Notes: generated by a model from the sequence alone, not told the origin. Counted from the first letter of the stretch, positions 7,883-18,496 are shown. The stretch: DNA of 64,000 nt from Planctomycetota bacterium (GCA_028281445.1 JANQJW010000131.1:1-64000); one strand, 5' to 3'. Program-made: numbers and translations.

Positions 7883-8605
7883 TCAATCGCGGTCGGGCAC
7901 CGGCTCCAGATCCGACTGGCCGACCGGCAGCTTCAGCCGCGGCGCGTCGACGGCCTTGTCGATCGTGTACGGACCGACAGCCGTCCGCCGCAGCCCCGCC
8001 AGATGTCCGCCCGTTCCGAGCGCAACGCCGATGTCGCGCGCCATGCTGCGCACATAGGTGCCGCGTCCGCACGTGATGATCACGCGCAACAACGGCCACT
8101 CGTACTCGATGACCTCGATCGAGTCGACGTGCACGGTGCGCGGCTCGATCTTCACCTCCTGGCCCTTGCGCGCGAGCTTGTAGGCACGCTTGCCGTCGAC
8201 GTGGACGGCGCTGTACTGCGGCGGCACCTGCTGGATGTCACCCACGAAGTCTCCCAGCACGGCACGCACCCGCGCCTCGTCGGGCGGCGTGTCGACGGCA
8301 ACCTCTTCGCGCTCGCCCTCGCGATCATCGGTGTTGGTGAACGCCGAGAGATCGATGGTCGAGTCGTAGACCTTGGGCATGCCCATGATCTTCTCGACCT
8401 GCTTGGTCGCGTGGCCGATGCACGCCACGACCACGCCCGTGGCGAGGGGATCGAGCGTCCCCGCATGCCCCGTCTTCACGAAGCCGGCGGCCTTGCGCAC
8501 GTGACGCACGACGTCCATGGAGCTCCAGCCGAGCGGCTTGTCCACGACGAGGATGCCGGCCATGGCGGATTTGCGGTACCGGGGTCTGCCCATGCGGCTC
8601 AGCAT
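7883..8605 (-). CDS. truB: tRNA pseudouridine-55 synthase
   Basis: This isomerises U55 in the T-loop of tRNAs to pseudouridine. The N-terminal ILVVDKPLGWSSMDVVRHVR and the GHAGTLDPLATGVV block, with the catalytic Asp, are diagnostic. QQVPPQYSAVHVDGKRAY and CGRGTYVRSMARDIG are further conserved TruB motifs. The protein lacks a long C-terminal PUA extension, as in short bacterial forms. The first ATG gives 240 aa. An internal ATG at 8563 (MAGILVVDKP) fits the usual family start better; neither has a clear ribosome binding site. The 5' end faces the divergent DUF3465 gene 41 bp away. Confidence 0.94.
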   Translation of the reverse strand: MLSRMGRPRYRKSAMAGILVVDKPLGWSSMDVVRHVRKAAGFVKTGHAGTLDPLATGVVVACIGHATKQVEKIMGMPKVYDSTIDLSAFTNTDDREGEREEVAVDTPPDEARVRAVLGDFVGDIQQVPPQYSAVHVDGKRAYKLARKGQEVKIEPRTVHVDSIEVIEYEWPLLRVIITCGRGTYVRSMARDIGVALGTGGHLAGLRRTAVGPYTIDKAVDAPRLKLPVGQSDLEPVPDRD

Positions 8606-8646
8606 AGGTGGGGCGGCACGCCGCTCGCTGCTAGTGTCCGGGGCGC

Positions 8647-9144
8647 ATGCGCAGGAAGAAGCCCCTCTCCGTCGTCCTGCTGATCGTGATCGCGGTCGTC
8701 GTCTGGTGGCTCGAGAACCGCAAGACCCCCTCGAAGGAGAACGAGCCGGCCCCGCGCACGACCGACCGCTCGGCCCGCCGCCCGAACCCGCCGTCGTCCG
8801 GGACGACGCGGACAGCCGGGGGTGCGATCGAGAAGGCGTTCCGCGAGAAGCGCTCGAAGGTCTGGGTCGAGGACGAAGGCGAGATCGTCTACCTGCTGCC
8901 GGATGACCGGGTGGGCGACAAGCACCAGCTCTTCCTCGTCGAGCTGGCCTCCGGGCACACGATCAAGATCTCCCACAACGTGGACCTGGCGCCGAAGGTG
9001 CCCGTCCGCAAGGGCGATCCCATCCGCTTCCGCGGCCGCTTCGAGTGGAACGAAAGAGGGGGCGTCGTGCACTGGACCCACCACGACCCGCGCGGCCGCA
9101 AGAAGGGCGGGTGGCTGGAGCTGCGGGGGCAGAAGTACAAATAG
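8647..9144 (+). CDS. DUF3465 family membrane-anchored protein
   Basis: A 165-aa protein with one N-terminal hydrophobic segment (residues 6-22) and then a polar Pro/Arg/Ser-rich linker to about residue 58. The C-terminal part contains LPDDRVGDKHQLFLVEL, ISHNVDLAPKVPVRKGD and VHWTHHDPRGRKKGGWLEL, which match the DUF3465 family closely. Its role is unknown; the small beta-rich domain is OB-like. It probably sits on the periplasmic side of the inner membrane. A GAGGCC/GGCCTC hairpin follows its stop codon. Confidence 0.8.
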   Translation: MRRKKPLSVVLLIVIAVVVWWLENRKTPSKENEPAPRTTDRSARRPNPPSSGTTRTAGGAIEKAFREKRSKVWVEDEGEIVYLLPDDRVGDKHQLFLVELASGHTIKISHNVDLAPKVPVRKGDPIRFRGRFEWNERGGVVHWTHHDPRGRKKGGWLELRGQKYK

Positions 9145-9165
9145 AGGCCCACAAAACAGGCCTCT
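9143..9165 (+). terminator. Hairpin after the DUF3465 gene, possible terminator
   Basis: AGAGGCC and GGCCTCT form a 7-bp stem around an A/C-rich 9-base loop, starting within the stop codon of the DUF3465 gene. No T-tract follows, so it is a weak candidate that separates this gene from the SUF operon. Confidence 0.3.
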
Positions 9166-9233
9166 CCGCCCCACCAGGCGGCACCCCGGCATCGCCTGGG
9201 GAATCCTGACCATTCTGGTACGTTTTGCTAGCA

Positions 9234-9695
9234 ATGATCCGTGTCACCAAGCTCGCCGACTACGGCGTCCTGCTCATGACCTGGTTCGCGTGGCGCCACG
9301 ACCGCGACCCGGGCCGCAGGAACGCCCCCCAGCTCGCCGCCGAGACCGGTCTGCCGGCTCCGACCGTCAGCAAGCTGCTTCGCATGCTGGGCAAGGCCGG
9401 GCTGCTCGACTCCCAGCGCGGCGTAAACGGCGGCTACAACCTCGCCCGCGACCCCCGGAACATCTCGATGGCGGAGATCATCACCGCCATTGAAGGCCCC
9501 ATCGCGCTCATGGAGTGCCTCAGTGACGAGACCCCCGACTGCGAGGTCGAGTCGTTGTGCCCCACGCGCAGCAACTGGAGCCGCATCAATCAGGCCATCC
9601 GCTCGGCCCTCGAGGGCATCTCGCTCCACGAGATGGCCCAGCCCCAGGGCGGCTGGCACCAGCGCATCAGCGAGTCGCTCGCGCAGACGAAGTGA
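9234..9695 (+). CDS. Rrf2-family SUF operon regulator (Fe-S sensing)
   Basis: A winged-helix DNA-binding regulator of the Rrf2/IscR type, here first gene of the SUF operon. The ATG at 9234 gives MIRVTKLADYGVLLMTWFAW, the normal start of the SUF-associated Rrf2 family. Residues 30-55 (APQLAAETGLPAPTVSKLL) form the recognition helix and QRGVNGGYNLARDP the wing. Three cysteines (MECLS, DCEVE, LCPTR) in the usual order would bind an Fe-S cluster. It precedes sufB by 7 bases. By family, it represses or activates suf according to Fe-S status. The leader upstream is short, so its own operator probably overlaps the start region. Confidence 0.9.
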   Translation: MIRVTKLADYGVLLMTWFAWRHDRDPGRRNAPQLAAETGLPAPTVSKLLRMLGKAGLLDSQRGVNGGYNLARDPRNISMAEIITAIEGPIALMECLSDETPDCEVESLCPTRSNWSRINQAIRSALEGISLHEMAQPQGGWHQRISESLAQTK

Positions 9696-9702
9696 GAGCC
9701 CC

Positions 9703-11181
<1,479 letters not shown>

Positions 11182-11193
11182 ACGGAAACCAAG

Positions 11194-11964
11194 ATGACCG
11201 ACAACAAACGCATCATCGAAATCCGCGACCTGCACGCGAGTGCCGGCGACAAAGCCATCCTCAAGGGCATCAACCTCTCCGTCAACGCGGGTGAGGTTCA
11301 CGCCATCATGGGCCCCAACGGTTCCGGCAAGAGCACGCTGGCGCGCGCGCTGACAGGCCGCGAGGGCACTGACGTCACGCAGGGCGAGGTGCTCTACAAG
11401 GGTGAAGACCTGCTCGACCTCGACCCCGAGATTCGTGCGCGCGCAGGCATCTTCCTCGCCTTCCAGTACCCGGTCGAGATCCCCGGCATCAGCAACAGCA
11501 CCCTGTTGCGCGAAGGCCTCAACGCCGTCCGCCATCACCGTGGCGAGTCCGAGCTGGACGCCATCGACTTCCTGCAGATCGCGCGCAGCAAAGCGGACGT
11601 GCTCGAGATGGACCACGAGATGCTGAGTCGTGCCGTCAATGACGGTTTCAGCGGCGGTGAGAAGAAGCGCAACGAGATCCTGCAGATGCTCGTCCTCGAG
11701 CCGCACCTCGGGATTCTCGACGAGACCGACTCAGGCCTCGACATCGACGCCCTGAAGGTCGTGGCGAAGGGCGTGAACGAGCTGCGCGCCCCCGAGCGCA
11801 GCTTCATCGTCATCACGCACTACCAGCGTCTGCTCGACTACATCATCCCGGACTTCGTCCACGTGCTCGCCGACGGCCGCATCGCGCGCTCGGGCGGCAA
11901 GGAGCTGGCGCTCGAGCTCGAGGAGAAGGGTTACGGCTGGCTCGAGGAGGCGCCCGCGCGATGA
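11194..11964 (+). CDS. sufC: Fe-S cluster assembly ATPase SufC
   Basis: A 256-aa ABC-type ATPase that drives conformational change in the SufBCD scaffold. It shows Walker A GPNGSGKS (40-47), signature FSGGEKKR (152-159), Walker B plus D-loop LDETDSGLD (about 175-183), and the switch His in ITHYQ (209). No transmembrane segments, as expected for a soluble SUF ATPase. Its stop overlaps the sufD start by 4 bases (ATGA). Confidence 0.97.
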   Translation: MTDNKRIIEIRDLHASAGDKAILKGINLSVNAGEVHAIMGPNGSGKSTLARALTGREGTDVTQGEVLYKGEDLLDLDPEIRARAGIFLAFQYPVEIPGISNSTLLREGLNAVRHHRGESELDAIDFLQIARSKADVLEMDHEMLSRAVNDGFSGGEKKRNEILQMLVLEPHLGILDETDSGLDIDALKVVAKGVNELRAPERSFIVITHYQRLLDYIIPDFVHVLADGRIARSGGKELALELEEKGYGWLEEAPAR

Positions 11965-13328
11965 CTCAGGTCGCCACCGAACCCAGCGCCTTCGTCGAGG
12001 ACTACCGCCGCTTCGAGCAGGCGACGTCGTCGGCTGACCCCTCCTGGCTGTGGGACCTGCGCCGCGAAGGCATTCAGTACTTCAGCGCGCTCGGCATCCC
12101 CGGCAGCAAGGACGAGGATTGGCTTTACACGAACACGGCGCCGTTACACGCGCGCGAGTTCCCGCTGGCGCCTCCGGCCGAACACCCGCCCGCCTCGCTG
12201 GCAGCGCAGCGCTTCACGCTTGGGCTCGACACGGGACCGCGGCTCGTGTTCATCAACGGCCGCTACGAGCCGTCGCTTTCGAGCACGAAGGACCTGCCCG
12301 AAGGCGCGCTCGTGATGAACCTCAAGGCGGCCTTCGACGCCGACCGCGAGGACGTCCGCCGGCGCCTCGGCCGCATCGCTCACGCTGAGATGCACCCGTT
12401 CGCCGCCCTGAACACGGCGTTCCTCGCCGATGGGGCGTACCTCGAGCTGGCACCCGGCTGCGAGGTCGCAGCGCCCATCCAGCTCTTGTTCCTGCACGCG
12501 CCTGTCGGACACGCGGTGGCCGTGCACCCGCGCATCCTGATCGCGGCGGGCGCGAACAGCCGTGCCACGATCGTGAAGCGCTACGGCATCGAATGCGTAG
12601 GCGCGCTCGCAGGCGGCACGTGCTTCACCAACGCCGTCTCGGAGATCGACCTCGCCGACGGGGCGGACATCAAGATGGTGCGGCTCCAGCGCGAAGGCAC
12701 GCGGACGTACCACCTGGGCCTGACCTCCGTACGGCAGCAGCGCGACAGCCGCTTCGCCATGACGTCGGTCTCGCTTGGCGGCGCCATCGACCGTCACGAG
12801 ACGCACGCCGACCTGACCGAAGAAGGCGCGGAGTGCGTGCTCAACGGGCTCTACATCGTGGGCAACGAGGAACACGCCGACAACCACACCGTCGTGCAGC
12901 ATCGCGTGCCGCACTGCCAGAGCCATCAGCTATTCAAGGGCATCCTCGGCGGCGCGGCGCGCGGGGCGTTCACCGGGCGCGTCGTCGTCCATCCGCAGGC
13001 CCAGAAGACAGCGGCCACGCAGGCCAACCACAACCTGCTCCTGTCCGAGCATGCGATTGCAGAGACACGGCCGCAGCTCGAAATCTACGCCGACGACGTG
13101 AAGTGCGCGCACGGCGCAACGATCGGTCGACTCGACGAGGAGGCGCTCTACTACCTCCGCTCGCGCGCCATCGGCCCGAAGTCGGCGCGCAACCTGCTGG
13201 TGCACGCGTTCGCGAGTGAGATCACCGAAGCGGTGGACAACGAGGACATCACGCGGGGCCTCGAGGCCCTGATCGCCGGGCGCCTGGAGACCGAACCCGA
13301 GGTGCCGTCGAACGGAGACGACGCATGA
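11961..13328 (+). CDS. sufD: Fe-S cluster assembly protein SufD
   Basis: A 455-aa SufD partner of SufB in the scaffold complex. The N-terminal part has SALGIPGSKDEDWLYTNT, and the core is a right-handed beta-helix ending in HNLLLSEHAIAETRPQLEIYADDVKCAHGATIGRLD, with the conserved Cys-x-His. LLVHAFASEITE follows near the C-terminus. It overlaps sufC and sufS by 4 bases each, so it is fully coupled. Confidence 0.95.
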   Translation: MTQVATEPSAFVEDYRRFEQATSSADPSWLWDLRREGIQYFSALGIPGSKDEDWLYTNTAPLHAREFPLAPPAEHPPASLAAQRFTLGLDTGPRLVFINGRYEPSLSSTKDLPEGALVMNLKAAFDADREDVRRRLGRIAHAEMHPFAALNTAFLADGAYLELAPGCEVAAPIQLLFLHAPVGHAVAVHPRILIAAGANSRATIVKRYGIECVGALAGGTCFTNAVSEIDLADGADIKMVRLQREGTRTYHLGLTSVRQQRDSRFAMTSVSLGGAIDRHETHADLTEEGAECVLNGLYIVGNEEHADNHTVVQHRVPHCQSHQLFKGILGGAARGAFTGRVVVHPQAQKTAATQANHNLLLSEHAIAETRPQLEIYADDVKCAHGATIGRLDEEALYYLRSRAIGPKSARNLLVHAFASEITEAVDNEDITRGLEALIAGRLETEPEVPSNGDDA

Positions 13329-14566
13329 GCACGACCTCCGCTGCCACGCGCTACGACGTCGAGCGAGTCCGCCGTGACTTCCCGATCCTCGATCGCCAGG
13401 TGAACGGCAAGCCGCTCGTCTACCTCGACAACGCTGCGAGCACGCAGAAGCCCACGGCCGTGATCGAGGCCGTACGCGACTACTACGCGACGCACAACGC
13501 CAACATCCACCGCGGTGTCCACCGCCTGAGCCAGGAAGCCACGGCGGCCTTCGAAGCGGCGCGCGCGACCATGGCGCGCTTCGTCGGCGCCGAGCAGAGC
13601 GAGGAGATCATCTTCACGCGCGGCACGACCGAGAGCATCAACCTCGTGGCCTTCTCGTACGGACGGGCCAACGTGAAGGCCGGCGACGAGATCGTCGTCA
13701 CGGAGATGGAGCACCACAGCAACATCATTCCGTGGCAGCTGCTCTGCGAGCAGGTAGGCGCGGTGCTCAAGCCCGCACCGATCGACGACACGGGCGACCT
13801 CATCCTGGACGAGCTCGAGTCGTTGCTCACCGAGCGCACGAAGATCGTCGCCGTCGGCCACGTGTCAAACGCCCTCGGGACCATCAACCCGATCGCAAGG
13901 ATCGCGGAGATGGCTCATGCCGTGGGCGCGGTGCTCGTCGTGGACGGCGCGCAGGCCACGCCGCACGCAACGGTGGACGTGCGGGCCCTGGGCGCGGACT
14001 TCTACGCGTGCTCCGGGCACAAGATGTACGGCCCGACCGGCATCGGGGTGCTCTACGGCCGGCGCGAGCTGCTTGATGCCATGCCGCCCTACCAGGGCGG
14101 CGGCGAGATGATTCGCACGGTGAGCTTCGAGGGCTCGACGTGGGCCGAGGTTCCGCACAAGTTCGAAGCGGGTACGCCGAACATCGCAGGCGCGATCGGG
14201 CTCGCGGCGGCAGCGGACTACCTCGAGTCGCTCGGCCGCGAGGCGATCGCCGCGCACGAGCTCGACCTGATGGCCTACGGGACGGCGCATCTCGAGGCGA
14301 TTCCCGGCGTCCACATGATCGGCACGGCCCGGGAGAAGACCGCGGTGCTCTCGTTCGTGTTCGAGTCGGCTCACCCGCACGACATCGGCACGATCCTCGA
14401 CAACGAGGGCGTGGCCGTGCGCACGGGACATCACTGCGCGCAACCGGTCATGAAGCACTTCGGAGTGCCGGCGACAGCGCGCGCTTCACTCGGCGTCTAC
14501 AACACCCACGAAGAAATCGACGCGCTCGTGGCGGCGATGGGCAAAGTGCGGGAGCTCTTCGCCTGA
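13325..14566 (+). CDS. sufS: Cysteine desulfurase SufS
   Basis: A 413-aa PLP enzyme that converts cysteine to alanine and carries persulfide sulfur to the SUF scaffold. The PLP Lys is K233 in SGHKMYGPTG, and the catalytic Cys is C371 in RTGHHCAQP. YLDNAASTQKP and HANIHRGVH-type blocks are present, placing it in the group II (SufS/CsdA) family. The usual partner SufE is absent; sufU follows immediately and overlaps by one base. Confidence 0.97.
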   Translation: MSTTSAATRYDVERVRRDFPILDRQVNGKPLVYLDNAASTQKPTAVIEAVRDYYATHNANIHRGVHRLSQEATAAFEAARATMARFVGAEQSEEIIFTRGTTESINLVAFSYGRANVKAGDEIVVTEMEHHSNIIPWQLLCEQVGAVLKPAPIDDTGDLILDELESLLTERTKIVAVGHVSNALGTINPIARIAEMAHAVGAVLVVDGAQATPHATVDVRALGADFYACSGHKMYGPTGIGVLYGRRELLDAMPPYQGGGEMIRTVSFEGSTWAEVPHKFEAGTPNIAGAIGLAAAADYLESLGREAIAAHELDLMAYGTAHLEAIPGVHMIGTAREKTAVLSFVFESAHPHDIGTILDNEGVAVRTGHHCAQPVMKHFGVPATARASLGVYNTHEEIDALVAAMGKVRELFA

Positions 14567-15012
14567 TGTCGGAGCTGCGCGACCTCTACCAGGAAGTGAT
14601 CCTCGATCACAACAAGCACCCTCGGAATTACGGGGCACTCGAGGACGCGGATCGCCACGCGGAAGGGCACAACCCGCTTTGCGGTGACGAGATCACGGTC
14701 CATGTGAAGCTCGAGGGCGACAAGATCGCTGACATCCGCTTCGAGGGCTCGGGCTGTGCGATCTCGAAAGCCTCCGCTTCGGTCATGACCGAGACGTTGA
14801 AGGGCAAGACCGTCGAGGAAGCAGGGGCGCTCTTCGAGCGCTTCCACGAGCTGGTAACCGGCAAGGCGGATGAGGATCTCGAAACGCTCGGCAAGCTCGC
14901 TGTGTTCGGTGGCGTATCCGAGTTTCCCGTGCGCGTGAAGTGCGCAACGCTCTCCTGGCACACGACACGAGCCGCACTCAACGAGAGCGGTACGAAGATC
15001 TCGACGGAGTAG
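14566..15012 (+). CDS. sufU: Zinc-dependent sulfurtransferase SufU
   Basis: A 148-aa IscU-like protein that takes persulfide sulfur from SufS. The three cysteines are C39, C64 and C126, with Asp41 beside the first (NPLCGDE); together these form the Zn site in SufU. A GKTVEEA segment and the insertion between C64 and C126 separate SufU from true IscU scaffolds. The ATG shares its A with the sufS TGA. The SufS/SufU pairing is of Firmicutes/Actinobacteria type, in place of SufE. Confidence 0.94.
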   Translation: MSELRDLYQEVILDHNKHPRNYGALEDADRHAEGHNPLCGDEITVHVKLEGDKIADIRFEGSGCAISKASASVMTETLKGKTVEEAGALFERFHELVTGKADEDLETLGKLAVFGGVSEFPVRVKCATLSWHTTRAALNESGTKISTE

Positions 15013-15016
15013 GACG

Positions 15017-15373
15017 ATGGACGAGCAGCAGCCCGCAAGCACACCGGAACCCGCCGCCGAGCAGGATGCGTCTCTCGAGGAGCGCGTGATCGAAGCCCTG
15101 CGGTCGGTCTTCGACCCGGAGATCCCGGTCAACATCTACGAGCTCGGCCTGATCTACGAGGTCGACATCGACGAAGACGCCAAGAAGGCGAAGATCGAGA
15201 TGACACTCACCTCGCCTGCATGCCCCGTGGCCGGCACGCTTCCGGGCGACGTCGAGCTGCGCGTGAAGGAGGTCGACGGCATCGACGACTGCGAGGTCGA
15301 CCTCGTCTGGGATCCCCCGTGGGACAAGGACAAGCTGTCCGAGGAAGCGAAACTGCAGCTCGGGCTACTCTAG
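15017..15373 (+). CDS. SUF-associated MIP18/DUF59 family protein
   Basis: A 118-aa protein of the DUF59 (MIP18/PaaD-like) family, found at the end of many suf operons and thought to help Fe-S maturation. It has an acidic N-terminal tail, then VIEALRSVFDPEIPVNIYELGLIYEV, TLTSPACPVAGTLPGD with the reactive-type Cys, and VDLVWDPPWDKDKLSEEAKLQLG. It starts 4 bases after sufU. Some databases call this type SufT; I leave the symbol blank because two families share that name. Confidence 0.88.
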   Translation: MDEQQPASTPEPAAEQDASLEERVIEALRSVFDPEIPVNIYELGLIYEVDIDEDAKKAKIEMTLTSPACPVAGTLPGDVELRVKEVDGIDDCEVDLVWDPPWDKDKLSEEAKLQLGLL

Positions 15374-15378
15374 GCACC

Positions 15379-16186
15379 GTGTCACCGCAGGCCTCCGCCC
15401 CCAAGCCCAAGCATCTCGGTGCCCAGTACGCCGCGCAGTGGCAGGATGCCGGCGTCGTCGCGGCGTATCCCAAGCGTCCGCCCTACGGCGAGGAGACGAT
15501 CGGCTTCCTGATCGATCTGATCCCGGACGGTGCACCGCGCCGCGTTCTGGATGCGGGCTGCGGCACGGGTGACCTCGCGCGCCATCTCGCGCCGCACGTG
15601 GACGCGGTCGACGCGGTTGACGCCTCGGGCGCCATGATCGCAGCAGGCCGCGCGCTACCCGGAGGTGACGCGCGCAACGTGACGTGGATCGACTCGCCCA
15701 TGGAGGTCGCGCCGATCGACGGCCCCTACGGCCTCATCGTCGGCGGGGAGTCGATCCACTGGATGGACTGGGCTGCGGTGTTCGAGCAGTTCACGAGTGT
15801 CCTGGCGCCGGACTGCGTGATGGCCATGTGCGGCCGGCTCGATCCCGATCCGCCCTGGCAGGCCGAGCTACGCGCCTTGATCCCGGATCACTCCACGAAC
15901 GTGGACTTCGAACCGTACGACCCGATCGATGTCGTCGCGTCGCGGGGCTACTTCGAGGAGCAGGGCCGGCATCACACCGGGGTCCGGACGTTCGCGCAGT
16001 CCACGGCAGATCACGTGGAGGCGATTCACTCACGCAACGGCTTCTCGCGCGAGCGCATGCCCGACGGCGGCGTCGCGTTCGACGCGGGCGTACCGAGCGT
16101 TGCTCACTCGCCATGGCGCCGGCGAGCGCGTGGTGATCCAGCTACGTGACGAGGTTGTGTGGGGTAGGCCTCTTAGAGGTCACTAG
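15379..16186 (+). CDS. Class I SAM-dependent methyltransferase with apparent late frameshift
   Basis: A Methyltransf_11-type enzyme with the SAM-binding motif VLDAGCGTGDLARHLA and acidic VDAVDASGAMI. The start is GTG at 15379, 5 bases after the SUF operon. The frame holding the domain runs on to 16149 with a nonsense tail (SVAHSPWRRRARGD). The next frame from about 16095 reads RALLTRHGAGERVVIQLRDE followed by VVWGRPLRG and stops at 16186, exactly the C-terminus expected of this family. Removing one C at 16093-16094 joins FDAGV to RALLTRH. So the gene is either genuinely frameshifted or carries a one-base sequence error. Substrate unknown. It converges on and overlaps the TraB/GumN gene end. 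Confidence 0.75.
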
Positions 16187-17283
16187 GGACACACAGGCGC
16201 GGGCGGACAACAGCACTCGCGCCAGCAAAACGGCCCAAAGCGGCGGATGACGATCCGGGGCCGCGCGGCGGCCGGGCGCGCGCGCGACGACGGCGTCGTC
16301 GCCGCTGCCGGCGTCGTGGCCGCAACCCGCTTGCGCTTCGCCTTGGGCTTCTCGACGTCTGCCATCGAGTTCAGGCGGCGCACCGTGAAGCCCGTCTTCC
16401 GTAGAAGTGAGACGATGCCCATCTCGCCGGGCATGTGACCGGCGCCCACCGCCACGAAGTGCGGATGTTCCGGCGCGGCCAACGCCCTCTGGAGCATGCG
16501 CTTGACCATGCGAACGTTGCGATCGTCGAGCAACTGCTTCATCAGGCGCACGGAGAGCTCGTCGTTCGGATCGAACTCGGAGTACATCGCCTTCCACAGT
16601 GCGTGCTCGTCGCCGCTGAGATATACCTGCTTCAGACTCTCGAGCGGGCTCACCCCTTCTTTGCGAGCCTTCTCCAGTCTCGCGACCGTCTCCTCGAGCA
16701 TGCGTACCTGCTCGTCGGTGCTCAGGTTGTCGAAGATGTCGACCTGCTCGGTCACGGTCTCGAGCGCGCCGACGTTCTTGCCCGCTTCCTTGGCGTCCTT
16801 GGCAAGCACGAGATCGAGCGCGTTGCCCTGCGTCTTGGGATCGGCGTCGAGCATCTGGAGCCGGAAGATGACGAACCACACTTTGGCGCGGTTGAACATC
16901 TTCAGCGGCGGCCCCTTGCCCTCCATGAGCTTCTCCGTACGGGCGTAGAGCTCGGCGGGCACGATCTTGTCGAGCGACTGGCCGTCCGGCAGGCGCACGC
17001 GCTTGGCCATCTCCTGCGTGGTCTGCTCGTTGAAGTCGATCTCGGTGTAGAGCGCGCCGCTCTCCTTCAGCGCATGCTTGACCACCGGCGGATGAGCCAG
17101 CACCTTCGGGTCACCCACGTGCATCGTGCCGAAGAGGTAGAGCTTCGGCTCCATGTCGACGACCCAGAGCATCGGCCGGCGCGGACCGGACTTCTTCTTG
17201 TCCTCGGCCCAAGCCGTGCCGCCGACGAGCAACAGGGCGGCCGTGAGAAGAGCAAACGAGACGATTCGGCGGTGAATGAGCAC
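16183..17283 (-). CDS. TraB/GumN family secreted protein
   Basis: A 366-aa protein with an N-terminal Sec signal (SFALLTAALLLVGGTAWA). The GTG start at 17283 was chosen because AGGAGG lies 5-10 bases upstream. LYLFGTMHVGDPK carries the GxxH-like motif of the TraB/GumN (PF01963) family, and FVAVGAGHMPGEMGIVSLLRKTGF is its conserved C-terminal block. The family is related to Tiki-type metalloproteases, but activity of bacterial members is mostly untested. The C-terminus is odd: an Ala/Arg-rich tail and then a cysteine-rich end (FCWRECCCPPAPVCP) that could form disulfides or bind metal. Confidence 0.85.
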   Translation of the reverse strand: MLIHRRIVSFALLTAALLLVGGTAWAEDKKKSGPRRPMLWVVDMEPKLYLFGTMHVGDPKVLAHPPVVKHALKESGALYTEIDFNEQTTQEMAKRVRLPDGQSLDKIVPAELYARTEKLMEGKGPPLKMFNRAKVWFVIFRLQMLDADPKTQGNALDLVLAKDAKEAGKNVGALETVTEQVDIFDNLSTDEQVRMLEETVARLEKARKEGVSPLESLKQVYLSGDEHALWKAMYSEFDPNDELSVRLMKQLLDDRNVRMVKRMLQRALAAPEHPHFVAVGAGHMPGEMGIVSLLRKTGFTVRRLNSMADVEKPKAKRKRVAATTPAAATTPSSRARPAAARPRIVIRRFGPFCWRECCCPPAPVCP

Positions 17284-17370
17284 GAAGATCCTCCTGCGAT
17301 GCGCCCTAGATACCAGAGGGAGTTGACGCCAAGCCACTCGCTGGATGACGATTCGGGAGAGGAGACCGAG

Positions 17371-18099
17371 ATGACGAAGTTCCCCGGCGAGAGTGCCGCG
17401 TACCGCGCTGCACGCGACGAGTTGCTGACCGCCGAGGCCGCGTTGCGCGACCAGACGGAGGCGGTGGCGGCGATGCGCCGCGCGCTGCCCCTCGGCGGCC
17501 AGGTCGAGCAGGACTACGTGTTCATGGAGGGGCCGGCGGACCTGGCGGAGGACGATCCGGTAACCGAGGTAAAGCTCTCGGAACTCTTCGAAGGCGGCAA
17601 GGGCGAGCTCATCGTAATCAACCTGATGTTCGCCAAGGACGCGGAGCAGTCGTGCCCGATGTGCAGCGCGTGGGCGGACTCGTACAACGGCGCCGCCCCC
17701 CACGTGCGCCAGAAGGTGAACCTCGTGCTCGTCGCCCGAAAGGACATCCGCGGCCTGCGTGCCTGGGCCCGAGCGCGCGGCTGGAACCACCTGCGCCTCT
17801 TGTCATGCAGCGAGAGCTCGTTCAACCTCGACTACAGAATGGAAGGCAAGGACGGCTCCCAGATGCCCGGCGTCACCGTCTTCCGCAAGACCGAAGACGG
17901 CATCCACCATCACTGGTCGACGGAGCTCTTCAGCGCAGGGCCGGGCGGCGAGGGGCAGGATCCGCGCGGCATCGACATCCTGTCGGTCGTCTACAACCTG
18001 CTCGACCTAACGCCGTCCGGCCGCGAGCGCTTCTATCCCGCTCTGAGCTACGACGACTGGAAGCCGAACTACGAGTCCCCAGCCAACGTCGGGTCGTAG
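17371..18099 (+). CDS. DUF899 family thioredoxin-like protein
   Basis: A 242-aa cytoplasmic protein. The ATG at 17371 follows a GAGAGGAGA ribosome binding site. The N-terminal helix (YRAARDELLTAEAALRDQTE) and the CPMCSAWADSYNG motif match DUF899, a thioredoxin-fold family with a CPxC-like pair. LSYDDWKPNYESP is close to the family C-terminus. It is a likely thiol oxidoreductase, but no substrate is known. Its 3' end overlaps the convergent VOC gene by 31 bases. Confidence 0.82.
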   Translation: MTKFPGESAAYRAARDELLTAEAALRDQTEAVAAMRRALPLGGQVEQDYVFMEGPADLAEDDPVTEVKLSELFEGGKGELIVINLMFAKDAEQSCPMCSAWADSYNGAAPHVRQKVNLVLVARKDIRGLRAWARARGWNHLRLLSCSESSFNLDYRMEGKDGSQMPGVTVFRKTEDGIHHHWSTELFSAGPGGEGQDPRGIDILSVVYNLLDLTPSGRERFYPALSYDDWKPNYESPANVGS

Positions 18100-18446
18100 T
18101 AGATCTCGATGCCGTAGCCGTCCGGGTCGTCGATGCAGAAGGTGACGTACCCCTCTTCGAAGGCCTCGTAGTCGCGGGCGATCGTGACGCCGGCGGCCTT
18201 CATCCGGTCGTACGCGTCTTTCACCGCCGAGGCGTTCTCGAGGCGGCACCCGAAGTGGAACCACTTGGGCATCGCCCCCGGGTTCTCGTCCTGCATGATC
18301 GCGAGGTCGAAGCCGCGGCCGTCGTCGAGGAAGACGATCGTGCCCCAGTCGGCCTTCACGGTGAGACCGAGGTGCTCCTCATAGAAGGCGACGGAACGCC
18401 GGACATCCGGCGTGTGCAGGTGCAGGTGGGTCAACGGCAGCGGCAT
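18069..18446 (-). CDS. Glyoxalase/VOC superfamily protein
   Basis: A 125-aa single vicinal-oxygen-chelate domain. It has the two beta-alpha-beta-beta-beta modules: LTHLHLHTPDVRRSVAFYEE with a metal-type His, a middle WFHFGCRLE strand, and FCIDDPDGYGIEIYYDPT with the terminal metal Glu. Substrate cannot be predicted; candidates are glyoxalase I-like or antibiotic-binding members. Confidence 0.88.
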   Translation of the reverse strand: MPLPLTHLHLHTPDVRRSVAFYEEHLGLTVKADWGTIVFLDDGRGFDLAIMQDENPGAMPKWFHFGCRLENASAVKDAYDRMKAAGVTIARDYEAFEEGYVTFCIDDPDGYGIEIYYDPTLAGDS

Positions 18447-18496
18447 GACAACAGGCTAGGCGAAAGTCGCTAGGATCGGGTCACGGAGGGTGATCG

